Positions 57,404-64,000 of a stretch of DNA of 64,000 bases are shown here, in pieces. The stretch comes from Omphiscola glabra. Taxonomy: Eukaryota > Mollusca > Gastropoda > Lymnaeidae. A model generated the notes under the pieces. The model saw nothing but the letters and a program-made list of their open reading frames with translations, was not told the origin of the DNA and ran no database searches. The stretch spans positions 54,219,608-54,283,607 of the forward strand of contig OZ024794.1 of the NCBI GenBank assembly GCA_964017045.1, given 5' to 3'. The position numbers and the translations under genes were made by a program. Within the stretch, counting starts at the first letter, position 1. Every line of letters begins with the position of its first letter.

Positions 57404-57535
57404 CCAGGTCACGGATGTCCTTCCGTTCCAAGATGTCGCTCCAGAAGGTCTTAGATGGCGGCACTGGTCATGAAGTGCTCGAGGATATCAAGTCTGATGA
57501 CTATCTGCGGAGACAGTACTTTAATAAATATACAG
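57404..57535 (+). CDS. DUF1647-like protein, exon 2
   Basis: This exon has 132 nt, acceptor ACTCCCACAG and donor ACAG|GTACTT. It encodes ARSRMSFRSKMSLQKVLDGG and TGHEVLEDIKSDDYLRRQYF, part of the stem region. It has no recognisable motif of its own; support comes from matching splice phases (1 at both ends) and intact frame. Confidence 0.7.
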
Positions 57536-57941
57536 GTACTTTCCGTGACTGTAGAAGTTCTTGTCTAAATATACGGATATTGTCTGTGGCAGTACAGTAC
57601 TTCTTTAAATGTGTGGGTAATTATTTCTAAAACAGGAGTGTAGACTTACAATCAATTAGATTTCCATCATGACACCCCTCCCTCATACACACACCACACA
57701 CACACCAGGGGGTCCAATACTAATTTCACTGTCACTTATTTAGATTTGAGACAAGTTAAATGCATTCTTTCAAAAGCGTTTTAAAATATATAGTTTGGGC
57801 AGACATTAATCAAATCAGTAGTTTTAACACTGCAGTCCACACATACAAATAATGCTATTTGCCAGGTTTTCGACTTGTAAATTTATTGACCTATACCAGT
57901 TCTCAACTCTAACGACATAAAACTATTTTTCTTCCACTCAG

Positions 57942-58010
57942 AGCTAAGACAGAGACAGCTTCTCACTGCATACCCAGAGAAGTCAAGCTGTTTAGATGAG
58001 AAAAGTCCTG
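57942..58010 (+). CDS. DUF1647-like protein, exon 3
   Basis: A small exon of 69 nt, acceptor TTCCACTCAG and donor CCTG|GTTAGT, phase 1 at both ends. It encodes LRQRQLLTAYPEKSSCLDEK. Because the length is a multiple of three it could be skipped without frame loss. Confidence 0.65.
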
Positions 58011-58519
58011 GTTAGTCGTGTGAATAAAAAGACTTACTTTGTATAGATTTTTTTATATTTTTATGTTGTGCTCTTGTAATGAGCAATCATTAGAGTTTTT
58101 TCTGCAAATTATATAACAGAATTATAGTTGGGTGTCAAAGAGTTGTCATTCATGATTAAAATTACTTGAGATTTTGAGACTGAATGGAGAAGGATGGTTT
58201 TCATGTCATCTGTGGCACCCAAATGGTCCAAGGACTAAGGGACATGATGATAATGATGAGAGAACATTATCCATATCTTTAATCAATGACGCAGTCCAAA
58301 ACATCTTTTGAGGCTGTACAATAATAGAAGGGTCATGTATTTCAGTGATGGTACAATGACAGATGACATATTATAGTCAGGGATTGTGCAATGCCACGAG
58401 GTGACACAATAAAGTCAAGGGTGTCGTAAAAAGCAGATGAAGACGCAATTCAGACAGTTGTGGTACAGTGACATAAGGTGCATTCATGTCAAGACATTTT
58501 AAGGTCGAACAACCCTCCA

Positions 58520-58542
58520 CCCCCCCCCCCCCCCCCCCCCCC
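58520..58542. repeat. C23 homopolymer just before exon 4
   Basis: Run of 23 C starting 59 bp upstream of the exon 4 coding start. It may contribute to the branch/pyrimidine region. Confidence 0.9.
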
Positions 58543-58578
58543 GGGTTACTCTGCTCATGAAGCTATTTTCTCATCCAG

Positions 58579-58874
58579 CTGTGCCCTGCTACGACACAGC
58601 ATGCAACACGCCGCTGTCACGTGACCAGAACTACAGCATCAACTCGCTCTTGTCTACGACCCGACACGCCAGGATGACCATGTTAAATCCCCTGCAGGAC
58701 GTGACCGCGAATCTGAAGCACGCCCACCTGACCATCGTGGCAGCATCCTCGGAGAATCACTTTCTGGAAGTCCAAGGCATGATTCAATCTCTGCATGAAA
58801 ACGTCTTTCCTAAATTCAAGAACATCTCCTTTTATTTTTACGATATTGGTCTTACACGGCACCAACTATTCCAG
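58579..58874 (+). CDS. DUF1647-like protein, exon 4 (start of catalytic-like domain)
   Basis: This exon has 296 nt, acceptor TCATCCAG and donor CCAG|GTAAAT (phase 0). It encodes AVPCYDTACNTPLSRDQNYS and later HLTIVAASSENHFLEVQGMI, then FPKFKNISFYFYDIGL. The pattern TIVxAxSxNHFxExxxMI...YDxGL is, from family knowledge, the signature opening of DUF1647 domains, where the first strand and the YDLGL block resemble a GT-A nucleotide-binding fold. Confidence 0.85.
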
Positions 58875-59084
58875 GTAAATATCAGACGGACTTTGTTTCA
58901 GTGACAGCAGGTACAAAAGTCACAATAATTTAAATATCGTTTAATGGTCATCCTCATACAACATTGAAGATAGAAGAACCCCCTAAAGAAATACATTTTT
59001 CTACAAATCTTAAACAAAAGTAGGGGAAGAGGACCAATCTAGATAAACTTTTATTTAAGATGTTTTTAACAATTAACTCAACAT

Positions 59085-59215
59085 TAACTTCGCTTTTGTT
59101 CATGTGTTTGTTTCTTTCTGCATGTCTGTTTGTGTGGCGCAATATTCAGACGGCTAATTGACCCACTTCCCGTCCACCTATCAATCTGAAACTTTTCAAA
59201 TAGACTGGTCCCCCC
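59085..59215 (+). repeat. Interspersed repeat (TTCGCTTTTGTT family), copy 2
   Basis: Shares ACATTAACTTCGCTTTTGTT, GTTTGTGTGGCG, GACCCACTTCCCGTCC and CTGAAACTTTTC with the copies at 25497 and 61107. Ends at a C10 tract. Confidence 0.6.
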
Positions 59216-59343
59216 CCCCCGGGAAATATGTTAAAGAAGTGGAGTACCTAGTGGGATCGAAAGGGAACCATCCCGGACAGCACTCTTGTTTTTTGTTTAT
59301 AATGTTATAAAATCGTACGTTTTGGGGGCCCACTTTTAAGAAT

Positions 59344-59367
59344 CCCCCCCCCCCCCCCCCCCCCCCC
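59344..59367. repeat. C24 homopolymer
   Basis: Twenty-four consecutive C in the intron between exons 4 and 5. The preceding GGGGGCCCACTTTTAAGAAT belongs to a repeat-like block. Confidence 0.9.
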
Positions 59368-59716
59368 GATGGCATTAAGTCAAGCTACGCCCTTTTGTTA
59401 AAGGTTCCATCTCGTCAAACTCAGATTTTAGCCGTACTGGCATGAGGGAGGAACCCAGAAAGTTTCTATAATTTTGAACGTAAGAAAATAAATAATGGGT
59501 ACAAAATTGTCTAAGTTATTTTCTGTCTCTCTTTGGTTTGTTATATTTTTAAAGATTCAATGAAAGATACACATAATTAACATTGGGTTACAGAGGACAT
59601 TACTTTCTTTTGCCAGTAGAACTAGGCATAAAATAGCATTGAGTGTAGCAAAGAGATTAAAAACCGCTTATGTAACTTTTAGTTTAATTCGTTTTTGGTC
59701 TGTGTTTCTTGTTCAG

Positions 59717-59821
59717 CTCCAAGAATATTGCCGGTGTAAGGTCATCAATTTCCCATTCCATCTTATGCCCGGTGCCATCAGCGATATTCGCTGTTTTACT
59801 TGGAAGCCATTAATAGTCCAT
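59717..59821 (+). CDS. DUF1647-like protein, exon 5
   Basis: This exon has 105 nt (35 codons, phase 0), acceptor CTTGTTCAG and donor CAT|GTAAGT. It encodes LQEYCRCKVINFPFHLMPGA and ISDIRCFTWKPLIVH. The C..CKV...F.F......I.....F.WKPLI pattern fits the middle of DUF1647 domains (known proteins have YxWKPLII here). Confidence 0.88.
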
Positions 59822-60090
59822 GTAAGTAAACACTAACTTACTGTTCGATGGAATTTTATTCACTCACTTACTGTGCGATGGAATGTTATTTACTCACTTG
59901 CTGTGTATTTGAGTGTGAGTTAAACTCAATTTTGTTGACGTTGAGTAATTTTTTTTGGTACAGCATTTCAATCATCAGAATTGATTTTATTTTAAATAAA
60001 TTTACACTACCATAATAAATGCGTTTTTATCGAAGGTTCCCTGTGTTTGATGTTTTATTTTTAATGATGACATACTTGTTTCCCCCACAG

Positions 60091-60639
60091 GCTCACCTCC
60101 CCAAGACGGACATTTTGATATGGGCAGATGCGTCGGTCCGTTTCACATCACCGGAAAACTATGATCTGTTCGATGACGTCATGAACAAAGGTCTTCTGGC
60201 AGCGCTCCCGTATCGCTTCTTCCGCCCCGTCGCCCACAACACAGCCCTCGAGATGTTCCGGTACTTCCAGGTAGAACCGTGCTCCGTTGCACAGTTCCAA
60301 GAACTGGAAGCCAATTTCTTGGCGTTCCGAAACCAACCGTTCATTCGTGACGTCATCGTGGAGACGTGGGCAGCATGCGCCCTCGATCCAAACTGCATGT
60401 GCCCCGAAGGGACACTGAAGATGCACCACTGTGATTTTCATGTGAGGAAATATGCCAAATGCCACAGGTTCGACCAGTCGACCATGAACTTAATTATGCT
60501 TAAGTTATTCCAGGAAAATTACTCCAGCTTTTCGTTCAGCCAAAAGTATTACGCCATCAAACGAGCCAACAAAGTCAGGTACTTTGATTACTTAGATGAA
60601 AAGGAAAACTTGAGAGCCAACAGGTCTAAGAATGGCTGA
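60091..60639 (+). CDS. DUF1647-like protein, exon 6 (C-terminal)
   Basis: This exon has 549 nt (182 codons and TGA), acceptor TCCCCCACAG. It opens AHLPKTDILIWADASVRFTS. The WADASVRF block corresponds to the acidic D-x-S motif that in related proteins sits where GT-A enzymes bind metal. Several cysteines (CALDPNCMCPEG, HHCDFHVRKYAKCHRF) suggest disulfides in the lumen. The C-terminus ends RANRSKNG. DUF1647 proteins have no firmly established substrate; a role in glycan synthesis is an inference. Confidence 0.9.
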   Translation, partial: AHLPKTDILIWADASVRFTSPENYDLFDDVMNKGLLAALPYRFFRPVAHNTALEMFRYFQVEPCSVAQFQELEANFLAFRNQPFIRDVIVETWAACALDPNCMCPEGTLKMHHCDFHVRKYAKCHRFDQSTMNLIMLKLFQENYSSFSFSQKYYAIKRANKVRYFDYLDEKENLRANRSKNG

Positions 60640-60815
60640 CAGTATACGTCAGCAATGCTGTCAGTAATTCTTTCCATAATTTATATCTTATTGATCCATT
60701 ATTTTTTTTGTTTGATCATAATGACCATTTTTTTTTTGCTTTCATTTTTAACTGTGATATTATTTTCATGCGTGCATATTCATTGGGAGGATGAGACATC
60801 TCATCTAAGAGGCAT

Positions 60816-61009
60816 TAGGATGATTGTTGTATCCCAGAGTTTGGGAGGATGAGATATTTCAATTAGGATGATTGTTGTATCCCAGAGTTTGGGAGGATGA
60901 GATATTTCAATTAGGATGATTGTTGTATCCCAGGCTTTGGGAGGATGAAATAGTTCAATTAGGATGATTGTTGTATCCCAGGCTTTGGGAGGATGAGATA
61001 GTTCAATTA
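60816..61009. repeat. 48-bp tandem repeat in the 3' UTR, about 4 copies
   Basis: Unit TTAGGATGATTGTTGTATCC+CAGAGTTTGGGAGGATGAGATATTTCAA. Two copies carry AGAGTTT, two carry AGGCTTT. Located between the stop codon of the DUF1647-like gene and its polyadenylation signal. Confidence 0.93.
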
Positions 61010-61062
61010 GGAGGGATTATTTAGATCTTAGATGTTCAATTTATTTATATGTTTTGTTTATA

Positions 61063-61068
61063 AATAAA
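61063..61068 (+). terminator. Polyadenylation signal of the DUF1647-like gene
   Basis: AATAAA 424 bp after the stop, following the 48-bp repeats. It is the first strong signal downstream. Confidence 0.55.
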
Positions 61069-61106
61069 ATACTCACCAGGACCACTGCCAGCACGTTGTC
61101 TGTTTT

Positions 61107-61270
61107 AAATCCTTTATATTAATTTCGCTTTTGTTCTTGTGTTTCTGTGTTTAAAGGCAAATATCTGACCCACTACCCGTCATCCTATCTAACTGAAACT
61201 TGGCACATAGACTCGTTGCCAATGACAACATATTCTCTCAAATTTTCAGCATCCCCACCCCCAAAAGTAA
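61107..61270 (+). repeat. Interspersed repeat (TTCGCTTTTGTT family), copy 3
   Basis: Starts CTTTATATTAATTTCGCTTT, with shared blocks GACCCACTACCCGTCATC and CTGAAACTTGGCACATAGAC. It is the longest readable copy and continues to about CATCCCCACCCCC. Confidence 0.6.
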
Positions 61271-61815
61271 GCCTTTCCTGTTTTTTTCAAGGGGAAGATG
61301 AATGAAATATGATTTGTTCAATGGCTACTTATTTTGGTGAGGAGATTAATTGTGCAGCTGTTGCTATGTGCTTAATATTTGTGACGTATTTGGGTTTGCA
61401 GTAAAAAAAAAATTGCATTTAATTTTGAAGGGGAAATGAAGGAAATACAATCTTGCTTTCGCCAGACGTTAATCCATTTACTTAATCAACGGCTTCTTAA
61501 GTAATGATAAAATGCGTAAAATTACATAAATGCAAAACAAAAATGCAGTGCTCATCTTGGTGGATTTCATTTTCACGTCTCTACTAAGTGCGCGGTTGCA
61601 AAATAAAATGGATATAATGTTATGTTTTGAAAAATAAGAATATTTTATGCACACGAGAAACTGATTTTATTTGATAGTGCTTTCCTGACTTTTTGTAGTG
61701 CATTCTCTATTTTTTATAGTGCGTTCTCTATCGTTTTGCCCTTCTCCCATGTAAGCACTGCCTGATTCCTCTATAGGCTAAGTACACTCAAGCCTTGGGC
61801 CTCCAACATCTAAGG
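61271..61815. other. Intergenic sequence, nothing specific
   Basis: AT-rich with a short duplicated block (TTTTTATAGTGCGTTCTCTA-like) near 61695-61735. No gene supported. Confidence 0.35.
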
Positions 61816-62012
61816 CAGCGGTTCTCAACCTGTGGGTCGCGACCACTTTGGGGGTCGAACCATCATTCCACAGGGGTCGCCTGAGACCATCGGAAAAACG
61901 CGTGTACTCTACAGTTATGAAGTAGCAACGAAAATAATTTTGTGGTTGGGGTCGCCACAACATGAGGAAATGTATAAAAGGGTCTCGGCACTAGAAAGGT
62001 TAAGAACCACTG
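61816..62012. mobile_element. SPIN-like hAT miniature element, copy 3
   Basis: Begins CAGCGGTTCTCAACCTGTGG, ends TTAAGAACCACTG. Perfect 8-bp duplication ATCTAAGG (61808-61815 and 62013-62020). The interior GTCGCCTGAGACCATCGG, CTACAGTTATGAAGTAGCAA and GAAAATAATTTTGTGGTTGG makes this the copy closest to the remembered SPIN consensus. Confidence 0.92.
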
Positions 62013-62204
62013 ATCTAAGGGAACCTCAAAATTAAGAAACCACATTTTACAGAAACGCGCGCGTGAAAAAATTAATAACTTTAAAAAAATATAAATTACG
62101 ATAAAAATCATTTGTCAAAATGTATCACATATGATTTTACTGTCTTCATATTAAAGCCCACTGTGGTGATATTTACGGAGCCGTTATGACGTATTGCTAG
62201 CCCT

Positions 62205-62262
62205 GCGGCTGCAGGGGACCTCTGGTATTCAAAGAGAGCCACAGTTGTGATGTGGACTTTTT
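62205..62262. repeat. Interspersed repeat (CTGCGGC..CAGGGG family), copy 1
   Basis: CCCTGCGGCTGCAGGGGACC ... GCCACAGTTGTGATGTGGAC is related to 62741-62797 (CACTGCGGCCGCAGGGGGCC ... AAAGTTGTGATGTGGAAAG). Short GC-palindromic repeat of unknown type. Confidence 0.55.
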
Positions 62263-62303
62263 AAAACAGAAAATACTCTTAAATTTTATTGAATACCGTA
62301 GCC

Positions 62304-62483
62304 CAGCGGTTCTCAATCTGTGGGTCGCGACACCCTTTCTCGGGGGTCGCCTAAGACCATCTGAAGAAATATGTACTCTACAGTTACAAAGTAGCAACGA
62401 AAATAATGATGAGGCCGGGGGCTCGCCACAACATGAGGAACTGTATGACAGGGTCGCTGTGTGAGGAAGGTTGAGAACCACTG
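62304..62483. mobile_element. SPIN-like hAT miniature element, copy 4
   Basis: Begins CAGCGGTTCTCAATCTGTGG, ends GGTTGAGAACCACTG. The 8-bp flanks CCGTAGCC (62296-62303) and CCGTAGCA (62484-62491) match at 7 of 8. It is about 15-18 bp shorter than the others owing to an internal deletion. Confidence 0.88.
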
Positions 62484-62740
62484 CCGTAGCATAATAACAA
62501 AAAAAAACATAAAAGTGGCAAAGGGGGGGGGGGGGTGTAGGGGTTCTGAAAGTCGCGCGACGGCTTTTGACATCATAGGAAATATCTACTAAAAGAAAGC
62601 ACGAGTAATCATGGCTGATTTAGTGTTCACTTATTTATTTCACTACTGGGCTTAAGTCTGGCTTTACAAAGTGTGGGCAGTCATATGAGAATGCTGCCAA
62701 CATGGCTGGTATAGCAGAGCCTTCTCGTGGGCCCTGCAAA

Positions 62741-62797
62741 CACTGCGGCCGCAGGGGGCCTCGGGTATTTAAGGAGGCCCAAAGTTGTGATGTGGAA
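62741..62797. repeat. Interspersed repeat (CTGCGGC..CAGGGG family), copy 2
   Basis: See the copy at 62205. The GCGGCCGC core is a perfect palindrome here. Confidence 0.55.
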
Positions 62798-62878
62798 AGA
62801 ATTTAAAAGCAAATTTAAAGACAGGGGGGACAAAACCGGAATGTTGCAGTGAGCCTCAAAGCACCAGACGACGCCTCA

Positions 62879-63038
62879 GCAGTAGTTGGAACGATAGTAG
62901 TAGTTGCAACGATAGCAGTAGTTGCAACGATAGCAGTAGTTGCAACAATAGCAGTAGTTGCAATAATAGCAGTAGTTGCAACGATAGCAGTAGTTGCAAC
63001 GATAGCAGTAGTTGCAACGATAGCAGTAGTTGAAACGA
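62879..63038. repeat. 18-bp minisatellite, about 9 copies
   Basis: Unit AGTAGTTGCAACGATAGC with CAACAATAGC and CAATAATAGC variants. Frames on both strands stay open because 18 is a multiple of three. Confidence 0.96.
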
Positions 63039-63607
63039 TAGTATGCAGCAAATAAAATCATGGAGAACATCGCAAACGTTTTTTTTCATGCGCTGAACAA
63101 TCATTTAATTATTTAATCAGCAGTTCTGCTATTGACTGCTGTCTTGACGCAATGAACTGCTCTGGCGTTAATAATGAAGCTTTTAATTTCATTGTCATCC
63201 TCCACAAATATAATCATACAAGTTCTTCAAAAATAAAGAGTCGTTGTGTGTTTAGCGGCTGTTCATAACAATTTAAGGGAGAGAACGCTGGGATTAAAAA
63301 TCGAGTTGAGCAAGCAAAATTTAGGCTACAAGCACATTTTTTTAAAAATTAGTGTCACCAAAGTGGTGACCTTTCTAAGACCCTTAACGGATCGTTGTCC
63401 AAGACATGCAAACATAGACACAGATTGTGTCCTAGACTCAAAGACATAGACACAGGTTGTGTCCTCGAGTCAGTGGTGGATTTGAGTGGCCATGCGGCGA
63501 GGGACAAAAATCACAAGTGCCCCCCGCCCGCCCCCCCCCCCCATACCCCGACTTTTAACCTATTTGAGTCGAAGGATCTGTTTCAGCTAAGGTCACACTG
63601 AGCCTTA
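63039..63607. other. Intergenic sequence, nothing specific
   Basis: Contains a short CATAGACACAG(G/A)TTGTGTCC duplication near 63414-63462 and a C-rich run at about 63519-63542. No gene supported. Confidence 0.35.
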
Positions 63608-64000
63608 CAAGGAGATTGAGACAAGTCATAACTAGGTCACAATGTACCTTACAGTGAGATTGAGACAAGTCATAACAAGGTCACACTGATCTTACAATGA
63701 GATTGAGACAGGGGAAATAACGTCACACTGATCTTACAATGAGATTGAGACAGGTCATAACAAGGTCAAACTGAACCTTACAGTAAGATTGAGACAGGTC
63801 ATAACAAGGTCACACTGAACCTTACAGTAAGATTGAGACAGGTCATAACAAGGTCACACTGAACCTTACAGTAAGATTGAGACAGGTCATAACAAGGTCA
63901 AACACCTTACAATGAGATTGAGACAGGTCATAACAAGGTCACACTGAACCTTACAGTAAGATTGAGACAGGTCATAACAAGGTCACACTGAACCTTACAG
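63608..64000. repeat. 44-bp minisatellite running off the window, 9 or more copies
   Basis: Unit CTTACAGTAAGATTGAGACA+GGTCATAACAAGGTCACACTGAAC, with some shorter units. Continues past the window end, so total size is unknown. Confidence 0.96.

Noticed and set aside
60148..60465. Minus-strand frames of 79-105 codons
   Set aside because: Shadows of exon 6 of the DUF1647-like gene.

Overview
The window is eukaryotic, AT-rich, intron-rich animal DNA, most likely from a mollusc and probably a gastropod. The reasons are the split genes with GT..AG introns, bilaterian gene families (an alpha-class p24/TMED cargo receptor, a Not/NOTO-class homeobox gene, a DUF1647-type type II membrane protein), and a repeat load of short hAT elements, minisatellites and long G/C homopolymers that resembles snail genomes. 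The species assignment is an inference; no search was run.

Region 1 (1-15540, minus strand) is a TMED4/TMED9-like gene. Exon 1 (15333-15459) is followed by two alternative exons 2 (12956-13071 and 11967-12082, both 116 nt), single exons 3 and 4, and two alternative terminal exons (3799-3948 and 167-316, both 150 nt). Every splice phase fits, so four 214-residue isoforms can be predicted. A roughly 3.5 kb element with TTAA ends and short inverted termini lies in the intron before the first terminal exon.

Region 2 (15540-32500) has no gene that I can support. It holds hAT-type miniature elements with perfect 8-bp target duplications, LINE 3' ends, a SINE-like copy and at least ten minisatellites.

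Region 3 (33000-45400, plus strand) is a three-exon Not/NOTO-like homeobox gene of 408 predicted residues. It has an eh1-type Groucho-binding motif in exon 1 and a homeodomain split between exons 2 and 3. Its introns carry three large minisatellites (50-, 25- and 42-bp units), and a fourth (21-bp unit, about 54 copies) lies 1 kb past its stop. The 21-bp unit contains a T-box half-site.

Region 4 (45400-54400) is intergenic: more hAT elements, arrays and a possible solo LTR.

Region 5 (54493-61070, plus strand) is a six-exon gene for a 428-residue type II membrane protein of the DUF1647 type, probably a Golgi glycosyltransferase-like enzyme. The rest of the window is repeat-rich. The three genes have no obvious functional link. 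The most unusual observations are the doubly duplicated exons of the TMED gene, the four SPIN-like hAT copies, and the motif-bearing minisatellites around the homeobox gene.
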